A DNA stretch of 64,000 bases, from assembly GCF_044582145.1 (NCBI RefSeq), contig NZ_JBDODO010000002.1. One strand, 5' to 3'. Under the pieces are notes generated by a model. That model did not search any database and was not told the DNA's origin. It saw only the letters and a program-made list of their open reading frames with translations. The position numbers and the translations under genes are program-made. Below are positions 9,192-16,146 of this stretch, one piece after another; position 1 is the first letter of the stretch; each line of letters starts with the position of its first letter. Origin of the DNA: Guyparkeria sp016278265. Lineage in GTDB: Bacteria; Pseudomonadota; Gammaproteobacteria; Halothiobacillales; Halothiobacillaceae.

Positions 9192-9229
9192 GCCTGGGTG
9201 ATTGCCTGGGTGATCGCCTTGGGTCATCG
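9192..9229. repeat. Three imperfect 12-13 bp direct repeats upstream of psd
   Basis: GGCCTGGGTGATT, GCCTGGGTGATC and GCCTTGGGTCATC follow one another in the 154 bp divergent psd/prmB gap, just upstream of the psd start. They could be slippage products or a binding-site array; nothing decides between these. Confidence 0.5.
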
Positions 9230-9331
9230 CTGGGGCGTCCCATCCCCCGGCATCGGTCGTGCAGAGGTTCTCTCAGTTACTATTGTGCCAGAGCAGTGAA
9301 TCCCCCATACGTCCTTACCCATTCCTTCCCG

Positions 9332-10300
9332 ATGAGCCACCGCATGCGCCACGCCAACGCCCCGTCCGATGCCGCCCCCGAAACGCTCGGTAACCACGAC
9401 CATCTGGAGACCATCCTCGATTTCATCCGCTGGGCCGCCAGCCGCATGGACGAGCACGGGGTGTTTCTCGGCCACGGTACCCACAGCTACCTGGACGAGG
9501 CGGCGTGGCTGGTGCTCGAAGGTCTGCGATTGCCGCCGAGTCTGGGGCCGGACTGGTGGCAGGCCCGCGTAACGGCCGACGAGCGGAGCTCCCTGGTCGA
9601 ACTGATCCGGCGGCGCTGCCTGGACCACGTACCCACCGCCTACCTGCTCAATCGAGCTTGGTTCCTGGGCCAGCCCTATTACGTCGACGAACGCGTGCTG
9701 ATCCCGCGTTCGCCCTTCGGCGATCTGATCCGCGATGATTTCAAGGGACTGCTCGACCGCGGTCCGGCACCGGCACGCATCCTGGACATCGGCACCGGCT
9801 CGGGCTGCATCGCCATTGCCCTGGCCGAGCATTTCCCCGAGGCCGACGTCGTCGGCAGTGATATCGACTTCGGCGCCTTGGCAGTAGCCTCGCATAACGT
9901 GGCCGATTACCAACTCGCCGAGCGTGTCGAACTCATCCAGTCCGACGGCTTCGACCAGCTGCTGGATGCCGACGACCAGCCGCTGGTCTTCGACCTGATC
10001 GTCAGCAATCCACCCTACGTCGATCCCGACGAAGCCGAGGACCTGCCCGACGAATACCACCACGAACCGGCCGCCGCGCTGTTCGCCCCCGACCAGGGCC
10101 TCGCGTTGGTCGAGCGGCTGCTTGATCAGGCCGCCGAGCGCCTTGCCCCAGGCGGGTGGATCTTCATCGAGATGGGCAATGGCCGGCATTGGTTCGACCA
10201 GCGCTGGCCCGAGCACCGCGGTCTGTGGGTCGACCTCTCGCCGGCGCCGTCATCGATCGTCGGCTTCCCTCGTGAGCAAATGGCCGACTGGCGCGGCTAG
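9332..10300 (+). CDS. prmB: Ribosomal protein L3 N5-glutamine methyltransferase
   Basis: 322 residues from the ATG at 9332 (a second ATG at 9344 is possible). PrmB methylates a glutamine of ribosomal protein L3. The SAM-binding motif I is ILDIGTGSGCIAIALA and the catalytic NPPY motif is seen in DLIVSNPPYVDPDE. The sequence LIPRSPFGDLI matches the PrmB subgroup (PRSP) rather than the release-factor enzyme PrmC (PRPDTE). Single gene; no partner is evident. Confidence 0.9.
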   Translation: MSHRMRHANAPSDAAPETLGNHDHLETILDFIRWAASRMDEHGVFLGHGTHSYLDEAAWLVLEGLRLPPSLGPDWWQARVTADERSSLVELIRRRCLDHVPTAYLLNRAWFLGQPYYVDERVLIPRSPFGDLIRDDFKGLLDRGPAPARILDIGTGSGCIAIALAEHFPEADVVGSDIDFGALAVASHNVADYQLAERVELIQSDGFDQLLDADDQPLVFDLIVSNPPYVDPDEAEDLPDEYHHEPAAALFAPDQGLALVERLLDQAAERLAPGGWIFIEMGNGRHWFDQRWPEHRGLWVDLSPAPSSIVGFPREQMADWRG

Positions 10301-10445
10301 GGAAATCCGAAACAAGTCCTGCCGCCGGTTTATTGTTTTCTAATATACTGACATCAGAAGAAATGATCTATTATTCATAGGCTTAAAATCCACCCGATCA
10401 GCAAAACTGTGTTTCTTGTAGACCAACCCTTGTTTTTCCCGGCCC

Positions 10446-10493
10446 ATCGATGAACAATCGATGTAATCGGCATCGATGCGTTTGCGGATCGAT
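10446..10493. promoter_or_regulatory. Cluster of four ATCGAT palindromes in the sqr leader
   Basis: ATCGAT occurs at 10446, 10457, 10472 and 10488 in the 222 bp region before sqr, three times within CATCGATG or ATCGATG. The upstream part (10310-10440) is markedly A+T rich for this genome and probably contains the sqr promoter, though no clear -35/-10 pair stands out. Candidate operator for sulfide-dependent control; unproven. Confidence 0.35.
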
Positions 10494-10522
10494 CCGATCG
10501 TCATAAACAGGGAGAGCACGTC

Positions 10523-11800
10523 ATGGCACATATCGTCATTCTGGGCGCCGGCATCGGTGGCCTGCCCGCCGCCTACGAGGCCCGCGAGGCGCTCGGCGAT
10601 GAGCATCGCATCACGGTCATCAACGCCGAGCCTTACTTCCAGTTCGTGCCGTCGAACCCCTGGGTGGCCGTCGGCTGGCGCAACCGTGACGACATCACCT
10701 TCCCGATCGCCCCCTACGTCGCGCGAAAGCACATCGGCTTTATCGCGCAGAGGGTCGAGCGCATCGATGCCGAGGCCAACCGCCTCGAACTGGCCGACGG
10801 CGAGTCGATCGATTACGACTACCTGATCATCACCACCGGCGCCAAGCTGATGTTCGACGAGGTCGAGGGTGCCGGGCCTCACGGCGGCTACACCGAGTCC
10901 GTCTGCACGATCGATCACGCCGAGCAGGCCTATGATGACTTCAAGCGACTGGTCGAGAACCCGGGGCCGGTGATCGTCGGCGCCATGCCGGGCGCAAGTT
11001 GCTACGGGCCGGCCTACGAATACGCCTTCATCCTCGACTCGGCGTTGCGTAAGAAGAAGCTGCGCCACAAGGTGCCGATCACCTACGTCACCGCCGAACC
11101 GTACATCGGCCATTTGGGCCTGGGTGGCGTCGGCGATTCCAAGGGCATGCTCGAATCGGAAATGCGCTCCCACGACATCAAGTGGATCACCAACGCCCGC
11201 ACCACGAGGGTCGAGGATGGCACCATGCACGTCGAGGAGCTCAACGGCGATGGCGAGGTCAAACAGACCCACGCCCTGCCCTTCAACCATTCGATGATGC
11301 TGCCTGCCTTCAAGGGCGTCGATTGCGTGGCGAACGTGGATGGGCTGTGCAACCCGCGCGGCTTCGTCCAGGTTGACGACTACCAGCGTAATCCCAAGTA
11401 CAAGAACATCTTCGCCGCCGGTGTGGCCATTGCCATCCCGCCGATCGAAAAAACCCCCGTGCCCACCGGCGCGCCCAAGACCGGCTACATGATCGAATCG
11501 ATGGTCACCGCCATCGTGCACAACATCCAGGCCGAGATCACCGGTGAGGGCGAACCGAACTCCAAGGGATCCTGGCAGGCCATCTGCCTGGCCGACTTCG
11601 GCGACCGGGGCGCGGCCTTCATCGCCATGCCCCAGATCCCGCCGCGCAACGTCAACTGGTTCGCGGCCGGCCGCTGGGTGCACCTGGCCAAGATCGCCTT
11701 CGAGAAGTACTTCATCCGCAAGATGAAGAAAGGCACGTCCGAGCCGCTGTACGAGAAGTACATCATGCGGGCGATCGGTCTGAACCGGCTGGAGAAGTAA
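10523..11800 (+). CDS. sqr: Sulfide:quinone oxidoreductase
   Basis: 425 residues. SQR is a membrane-associated flavoprotein that oxidises sulfide to sulfur or polysulfide and reduces quinone. The N-terminal FAD motif is VILGAGIGGLPAAYEA. The three redox cysteines described for the Acidithiobacillus ferrooxidans enzyme (128, 160, 356) correspond here to Cys128, Cys160 and Cys355. The flavin-binding TPVPTGAPKTGYM and the C-terminal amphipathic segment FEKYFIRKMKKG are also present. A clear ribosome-binding site (GGGAGAG) precedes the ATG. It is monocistronic with its own terminator and is the best metabolic marker of a sulfur oxidiser here. Confidence 0.96.
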   Translation: MAHIVILGAGIGGLPAAYEAREALGDEHRITVINAEPYFQFVPSNPWVAVGWRNRDDITFPIAPYVARKHIGFIAQRVERIDAEANRLELADGESIDYDYLIITTGAKLMFDEVEGAGPHGGYTESVCTIDHAEQAYDDFKRLVENPGPVIVGAMPGASCYGPAYEYAFILDSALRKKKLRHKVPITYVTAEPYIGHLGLGGVGDSKGMLESEMRSHDIKWITNARTTRVEDGTMHVEELNGDGEVKQTHALPFNHSMMLPAFKGVDCVANVDGLCNPRGFVQVDDYQRNPKYKNIFAAGVAIAIPPIEKTPVPTGAPKTGYMIESMVTAIVHNIQAEITGEGEPNSKGSWQAICLADFGDRGAAFIAMPQIPPRNVNWFAAGRWVHLAKIAFEKYFIRKMKKGTSEPLYEKYIMRAIGLNRLEK

Positions 11801-11850
11801 CGGCTCGCTCCGATGCGGGGCCGCATGCAAAACCATTGCGGAACCATCAA

Positions 11851-11878
11851 CGGCGCGCCTCCGGGCGCGCCGTTTTTT
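11851..11878 (+). terminator. Rho-independent terminator of sqr
   Basis: A perfect 9 bp stem, CGGCGCGCC and GGCGCGCCG, with a TCCG loop, followed by TTTTTT, 50 bases after the sqr stop. Confidence 0.9.
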
Positions 11879-12010
11879 ATCCCGCTATCGGGGCGGACTG
11901 CCTTGTGGGCGCAGCACCTCAACCCCGCGCCGCCCGAGCCTCCAAGCCCGTCATTCCCCGACAACTCGGAGCGAGAACCCACGCCCGGCGCCGACACCCC
12001 GCCCACAGGT

Positions 12011-12152
12011 CGTCATTCCCGCGAAGGCGGGAATCCAGTGAACGGAGCCATTGATTCCCGAAAGACCGTCCGCGGAAAAGGAGTGACGACAAACGAACCG
12101 CTGAGTCCTGCCGATGATATGGCTGTGGATTCCCGCCTTCGCGGGAATGACG
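12011..12152. mobile_element. 142 bp palindrome-bounded unit (MITE/REPIN-like)
   Basis: Begins CGTC-ATTCCCGC and ends GCGGGAAT-GACG, with palindromes at 12015-12034 and 12129-12148 in inverted orientation. Next to the left palindrome stands CCAGTGAACGGAGCCA, nearly identical to the CCAGGAAACGGAGCCA at the left end of the GIY-YIG-bearing unit at 14535. It has no coding content. Confidence 0.75.
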
Positions 12153-12252
12153 AACCGAGAGCGTTAACGCCGCACAGCGATCACCCATACTCTTCCCCTT
12201 GCTCCTTATCCGCTAGACTTGACCACACGCACTCAATCGCAGGGACACGGCC

Positions 12253-13455
12253 ATGACTACATCGACGAACACCCCCATCGATCACGTCCTCGGTGATCTC
12301 TCCGTCGAGACGTTCCTGCGCGAGTACTGGCAGAAGAAACCGGTACTGATCCGCGGGGCCTTCCCGGGCTTCGAGAGTCCGATTGCCCCGGAGGAACTGG
12401 CCGGGCTGGCCTGCGAGGCGGATGCGCCGTCGCGCCTGATCCTGGAGCACGGCGATGATCGTGACTGGCAACTCAAGATGGGGCCGTTCACCGAGGAGGA
12501 CTTCCGCAACCTGCCGGACGACGGTTATTCCCTGCTGGTCACCGACTGCGAGAAACTGGTGCCCGAACTGATGGAAATCGTCGAACAATTCCGCTTCGTC
12601 CCCGACTGGCGCATCGACGACCTGATGATCTCCTACGCCCCGCCGGGCGGCTCGGTCGGCGCGCATATCGACGACTACGACGTTTTCCTCCTGCAGGCCC
12701 ATGGCCAGCGCCGTTGGCAGATCGAGAACCCGCCCGTGCACACCGCCTACCGCGAGGGGCTGGACGTGCGCATCCTGACCGACTTCGCCCCGACGGAGGA
12801 ATGGGTGCTCGAGCCGGGCGACATGCTCTACCTGCCGCCCGGCATCCCGCATCACGGCGTCGCGGTCGACGACTGCATGACCTGGTCGATCGGTTTCCGC
12901 GCGCCCACACAGGCCGATCTCGTCGGCGGCGTCTGCGACCGACTGGCCACGCTGGCGCCCGAAGAGCGCTACCGCGACCCGGACCTGAAGGTCGGGGACA
13001 ACCCCGGAGAACTCGATCCAGCCACCCGCCAGCGACTGCGCGAGTGGGTGCTCGAGACGATGACGGCCGATGCCAACCAGCTCGACCGCCTGATCGCCGA
13101 GACCTTGACCGAACGGCCGGTCGACCATGCCGACCTCTACCCGCGCTACCACGACGAAGAGATCGTCGGCATCCTCGACCACCTGCACGAAATCAGCGAA
13201 CTGCAACGCACCCCGGCCTCGCGCTGGCTGCTGCTTGAACCGAACGGCGATGCCCCCGGCCAGCTTTGCATCGACGGCCAAAGCCACGAGCTGGATCCCG
13301 AGTCCCTGCCACTCGCGCGCCTGCTGACCCGGCACGTCCATGTCCCCGGCGAGGCACTCGCCGAACGAGCCAGCAACGCCAGCGCGCGCATCCTGCTGGA
13401 AAAGATCCTGACCGCGGGGCAATTGCTGATCCCCGACGAAGACGAACAAGACTGA
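12253..13455 (+). CDS. roxA: Ribosomal protein L16 3-hydroxylase (JmjC-type oxygenase)
   Basis: 400 residues, matching RoxA/YcfD of E. coli (about 373). This Fe(II)/2-oxoglutarate oxygenase hydroxylates an arginine of ribosomal protein L16. The metal-binding HxD is in VGAHIDDYDVFLLQ and the distal histidine in PPGIPHHGVAVDD. A family-typical start (YWQKKPVLIRGAFPGF) lies at about residues 25-40. The 10 bp gap to the next gene suggests a two-gene operon. Confidence 0.9.
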   Translation: MTTSTNTPIDHVLGDLSVETFLREYWQKKPVLIRGAFPGFESPIAPEELAGLACEADAPSRLILEHGDDRDWQLKMGPFTEEDFRNLPDDGYSLLVTDCEKLVPELMEIVEQFRFVPDWRIDDLMISYAPPGGSVGAHIDDYDVFLLQAHGQRRWQIENPPVHTAYREGLDVRILTDFAPTEEWVLEPGDMLYLPPGIPHHGVAVDDCMTWSIGFRAPTQADLVGGVCDRLATLAPEERYRDPDLKVGDNPGELDPATRQRLREWVLETMTADANQLDRLIAETLTERPVDHADLYPRYHDEEIVGILDHLHEISELQRTPASRWLLLEPNGDAPGQLCIDGQSHELDPESLPLARLLTRHVHVPGEALAERASNASARILLEKILTAGQLLIPDEDEQD

Positions 13456-13465
13456 GGAGAGATTG

Positions 13466-14245
13466 ATGTCGCAACCGTTTGCCACCGAATGGGGCCTGAT
13501 CGGCACCGGCGAAATCGGCGGTGTGCTGGCCCACGGCCTGTTGAAGACCGGTCACCCGGTCTTTCCCATCGGCCGTGACACCAACATCCAGACCGCACTG
13601 TCCGCCCGCCCGTTCCTCGATGGCCTGCTGGTCGCCGTGGGCGAAAAAGACCTTGATTCGGTCCTCGAACAAATCCCGGCCGCTTGGTTCGAGCGCGTCG
13701 TGCTGATCCAGAACGAACTGCTCCCCGACGACTGGCACAAGCACGGCATCGAAACGCCAACGGTCGCCTCGATCTGGTTCGAGAAAAAGCCCGGCAAGCC
13801 GGTCAAGCCGCTTATCTCCTCGCCAGTCCACGGCCCGAAGGCCGATGCCCTAGTCGCGGCCATGCAGTCGCTCAACATCCCCGCGCATCAGGTCACCGAT
13901 AGCGATGCGATGCTCGAGGAATTGGTGGTCAAGAACGTCTACATCCTGACCACCAATATCGCCGGGCTCGAGACCGGCGGTGATGTCGAGGATCTCTGGG
14001 CCAACCACCAGGAACTGGCTCGCGACATCGCAGGTGATGTCATCGCCCTGCAAGAGGCTCGCGTCGGCAAGTCACTCGACCACCAGCGCCTGATCGACGG
14101 GATGGTGAAGGGCTTCGACGGCGACCCGCAGCACCAGTGCATGGGCCGCTCGGCGCCGCAGCGTATGACTCGTGCGTTGGCGCAGGCCGAAGAACTGGGC
14201 GTGGATATGCCGGCGATCAAGGCGGTTGCAGCGAAGCAGGGGTGA
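13466..14245 (+). CDS. Rossmann-fold NAD(P)-binding protein, function unknown
   Basis: 259 residues from the ATG at 13466 with ribosome-binding site AGGAGAG; a TTG one codon upstream was not used. The N-terminus has a dinucleotide-binding GLIGTGEIGGVLAHGL (GxGxxG), then a helical C-terminal half ending in QRMTRALAQAEELGVDMPA. This arrangement resembles ketopantoate-reductase-like dehydrogenases, but the catalytic lysine and asparagine pattern could not be assigned. It lies 10 bases after roxA, so it is probably co-transcribed. No function is claimed. Confidence 0.7.
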   Translation: MSQPFATEWGLIGTGEIGGVLAHGLLKTGHPVFPIGRDTNIQTALSARPFLDGLLVAVGEKDLDSVLEQIPAAWFERVVLIQNELLPDDWHKHGIETPTVASIWFEKKPGKPVKPLISSPVHGPKADALVAAMQSLNIPAHQVTDSDAMLEELVVKNVYILTTNIAGLETGGDVEDLWANHQELARDIAGDVIALQEARVGKSLDHQRLIDGMVKGFDGDPQHQCMGRSAPQRMTRALAQAEELGVDMPAIKAVAAKQG

Positions 14246-14325
14246 TTGTTTGAGCCGGGCGACGCCACCACGTGATCGGGCTGAACCCACCTCCAGCCTA
14301 TCGTGGCTTACCGATGACTCCATGG

Positions 14326-14345
14326 ATTCCCGCGTGCGCGGGAAT
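14326..14345. repeat. ATTCCC palindrome, right-end orientation
   Basis: Perfect stem ATTCCCGC/GCGGGAAT with GTGC loop, preceded by CATGG and followed by GACGG. It is an unpaired right end. Confidence 0.9.
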
Positions 14346-14449
14346 GACGGTTTTGGTGGCGTGTTTTGGTTATCTGAGACGAGTGTCGGTACCACGTGGC
14401 CAGGCTGTACCGATAGTTAACATGTCGTGGACTACTGAGGACTTGATGG

Positions 14450-14469
14450 ATTCCCGCTTCCGCGGGAAT
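14450..14469. repeat. ATTCCC palindrome, right-end orientation
   Basis: Perfect stem with TTCC loop, preceded by TGATGG and followed by GACGG. It repeats the orientation of the copy at 14326, 124 bases earlier, so two right ends stand in tandem before the composite element. Confidence 0.9.
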
Positions 14470-14534
14470 GACGGTCAGGGGGAAATCAAGCCCATTACGC
14501 CTTTACTAGATGGGGTGCAACCAACCCAAAACGC

Positions 14535-15024
14535 CGTCATTCCCGCGAAAGCGGGAATCCAGGAAACGGAGCCACCAGAAACAACCGAATAACTTGTCTT
14601 CCCAATGGAGCACGGATCGCTTCATTTAAGAGACAACAAAACCAAACCCAGGAGTTTCAACGGAATGAAACAACCCTGCGTCTACCTCCTTGCCAGCCGG
14701 CGGCACGGCACGCTCTATATCGGCGTGACCAGCGACCTCGTTCAGCGCGCCTGGCAACACCGGAACGACCTAGTCGCAGGTTTTACCCGTCGCTACGGCA
14801 TACACACGCTGGTCTGGTACGAGATGCATCCGACCATGGAAGGCGCCATTGCCCGGGAGAAGGCCATCAAGAAGTGGCAGCGGGCATGGAAGGTTGAATT
14901 GATCGAAGGGTTCAATCCCGATTGGCAGGATTTGTATGAGTCGATCGTTTGACGCGGGGGTCGAAGATCGACGTTCGTTGCTATCGGCCGGCGGACATGG
15001 ATTCCCGCGTCCGCGGGAATGACG
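14535..15024. mobile_element. Composite palindrome-bounded element carrying a GIY-YIG nuclease gene
   Basis: A 490 bp segment bounded by CGTC-ATTCCCGC...GCGGGAAT-CCAG on the left (palindrome 14539-14558) and its inverted counterpart ending GCGGGAAT-GACG on the right (15001-15020). It has the same end structure as the 142-156 bp units elsewhere but contains an intact GIY-YIG reading frame. It looks like the autonomous parent of those short units. This is inference; no target duplication could be identified. Confidence 0.6.
14665..14952 (+). CDS. Solitary GIY-YIG nuclease-domain protein
   Basis: 95 residues from the ATG at 14665, with AGGAG ten bases upstream; the open frame continues 20 codons further upstream without family similarity. 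It belongs to the small stand-alone GIY-YIG (URI-domain) proteins of the COG2827 type. The N-terminal motif is VYLLAS (6-11, in place of GIY) and YIG is at 18-20. The likely catalytic residues are Arg28, His32 and Glu65 (in REKAIKKW), and Asn84 follows. No DNA-binding extension is present. The gene lies alone inside a pair of inverted palindromes. The family is known as predicted endonucleases; a role in spreading the palindromes is inference. Confidence 0.9.
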   Translation: MKQPCVYLLASRRHGTLYIGVTSDLVQRAWQHRNDLVAGFTRRYGIHTLVWYEMHPTMEGAIAREKAIKKWQRAWKVELIEGFNPDWQDLYESIV

Positions 15025-15114
15025 ACTCTGAAGGCGCATTGATCAATTCAGGCCTTAGGGCCGCTCGATGCGGGGCAGCGATGTGGGTTGCACATACCCC
15101 CGATTCAAAAACCC

Positions 15115-15135
15115 GTCTCCCGCGAAAGCGGGAAT
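15115..15135. repeat. Decayed ATTCCC palindrome, left-end orientation
   Basis: Reads GTC-TCCCGCGAAAGCGGGAAT: compared with intact copies the AT of the first arm is deleted, and the following CCA is CCC. It is the first half of the tandem duplication described for this gap. Confidence 0.75.
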
Positions 15136-15177
15136 CCCGAGACCGTGGCCACCCGAGCCTTTAGACCGACCAGACAC

Positions 15178-15212
15178 ATCAAAGGAGCCACGAGGCCCCT
15201 TTGTCTTTATTG
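15178..15212 (+). terminator. Possible terminator hairpin, first duplicate
   Basis: CAAAGGAGCC-ACGA-GGCCCCTTTG (one bulged base) followed by TCTTTATT. It is oriented to stop transcription leaving the GIY-YIG region on the plus strand. It is homologous to the fliT terminator 145 bases downstream. Confidence 0.55.
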
Positions 15213-15260
15213 CATCACATCGAGAGAGCACCGATCAGGATCACAGGCAAAGCATCCGTC

Positions 15261-15280
15261 ATTCCCGCGCACGCGGGAAT
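15261..15280. repeat. ATTCCC palindrome, left-end orientation
   Basis: ATTCCCGC-GCAC-GCGGGAAT, preceded by CGTC and followed by CCAGAGACCGAAGCCA, which carries the subterminal CGRAGCCA motif. No partner right end lies downstream. Confidence 0.9.
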
Positions 15281-15321
15281 CCAGAGACCGAAGCCACACG
15301 AGCCTACAGACCGACCAGACA

Positions 15322-15345
15322 CAAGAAAGGGGCCTCTCGGCCCCC
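15322..15345 (-). terminator. Terminator of the fliS-fliT transcript
   Basis: Stem GGGGCC/GGCCCC with TCTC loop at 15329-15344. On the minus strand it is followed by TTTCTT, 28 bases after the fliT stop. Confidence 0.75.
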
Positions 15346-15372
15346 AACCTCGTTCATCCTGAACGACGAACA

Positions 15373-15705
15373 TCACCGCTCCGGATCGTACGCCTTCACC
15401 GCCTTGCTGCCGGTCTGAATCTCGCCCAGGTCCGAGCGAATCTCGGCCTTGCGTTCTTCGCCCAGCTTGACCACCCGATCGTTGATGGCCTGCAGTTCCT
15501 CCAGGAACTCGCGCATCCATTCAGCGGGCGGTGCATCGTTGGGCGCACCCTCGGCAATGAGCTGGTCAATCATGGGCCGGCGCATCGCATCGGCCTCGAT
15601 CACGGCTTCCCAGTCATCGGCCTTCGCGGAGGCGAGCATGCCTTCGCTCAGGGCGAGCAGGTTCTGGGCCCTTACCGGTAATTTGTCAGGCAGATTGGCG
15701 AACAT
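15373..15705 (-). CDS. fliT: FliT-like flagellar export chaperone
   Basis: 110 residues from the ATG at 15705, overlapping the fliS end by 20 bases. It is a small helical acidic protein without recognisable catalytic motifs, with a four-helix pattern (VRAQNLLALSEGMLASAKAD, then EWMREFLEELQAINDRVV). FliT proteins keep the cap protein FliD unfolded for export. The call rests mainly on position directly after fliS in the fliD-fliS-fliT order and on size; sequence similarity is weak, as usual for this family. Confidence 0.7.
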   Translation of the reverse strand: MFANLPDKLPVRAQNLLALSEGMLASAKADDWEAVIEADAMRRPMIDQLIAEGAPNDAPPAEWMREFLEELQAINDRVVKLGEERKAEIRSDLGEIQTGSKAVKAYDPER

Positions 15706-16114
15706 CAGCACCAGCCGAATCGGTGACCTTTTCCGGCGCAATACCGTCCCAGGCTTCCTTGAGATCTCGCAGCAGGCCAGAGACTTCCTCGAGCTTCTCG
15801 ATGCTCGACTCGATGTTCGCCTCCAGCAAACGGCGCTGCATGTAGGCGTACAGGCTTTCCAGGTTCTCGGAGAGCTCGCCACCCTCCGGCCGGAGCGACT
15901 CGCGCAGACCACCGATAATGCCGATGGCCTTGCCGATCTGCTCGCCCTTGGCAGCACGATCCTCGCGCTGCATAGCGCCCTTGGCGGTGGCCAGGCGCTG
16001 CAGACCACCCTCGAAGAGCATCTGGATCAGGCGGTGCGGCGAGGCATCCTCGATACCGCTGCGGACCCCGACGTTTGCGTATTGCTGGGCACCAAATGCT
16101 GCGTTGGCGTACAT
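15686..16114 (-). CDS. fliS: Flagellin-specific export chaperone
   Basis: 142 residues. Of two ATGs the one at 16114 is preferred because GAGGGG then stands seven bases upstream; the ATG at 16120 would be too close. FliS caps the C-terminus of flagellin in the cytosol and prevents early polymerisation. The typical motif is seen as ASPHRLIQMLFEGGLQRL near residue 30 and a long helix LSENLESLYAYMQRRLLEAN follows. It lies 32 bases after fliD. Confidence 0.93.
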   Translation of the reverse strand: MYANAAFGAQQYANVGVRSGIEDASPHRLIQMLFEGGLQRLATAKGAMQREDRAAKGEQIGKAIGIIGGLRESLRPEGGELSENLESLYAYMQRRLLEANIESSIEKLEEVSGLLRDLKEAWDGIAPEKVTDSAGADVRQSA

Positions 16115-16146
16115 GGTCATTCCCCTCTTGTGCGATACAGGGCGGT

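Larger units (their letters stand above)
11801..12252. other. Intergenic region sqr/roxA
   Basis: About 450 bases without a gene. It contains the sqr terminator (11851-11878) and one complete 142 bp palindrome-bounded unit (12011-12152). The roxA promoter must lie in the last 100 bases; a ribosome-binding site AGGGA precedes its ATG. Confidence 0.7.
14246..14664. other. Intergenic region with three palindromes upstream of the GIY-YIG gene
   Basis: About 420 bases with no gene of their own. It holds two same-orientation right ends (14326 and 14450) and the left end of the composite unit (14539). The last 25 bases contain the ribosome-binding site AGGAG of the GIY-YIG gene. Confidence 0.7.
14953..15372. 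other. Intergenic region between the GIY-YIG gene and fliT, with a tandem duplication
   Basis: About 420 bases without a gene. It contains the right end of the composite unit (15001-15020), a decayed left end (15115-15135), an intact left end (15261-15280) and two hairpins. The segments about 15124-15205 and 15270-15345 are copies of one another: each starts with the palindrome, continues GAGACCG, then GCCAC, GAGCCT and GACCGACCAGACAC, and ends in a G/C-rich hairpin. Confidence 0.7.

Noticed and set aside
14246..15372. A RAYT (REP-associated Y1 transposase) as mobiliser of the repeats
   Set aside because: No protein in the window shows the HUH and catalytic tyrosine motifs; the only nuclease tied to the repeats is the GIY-YIG protein.
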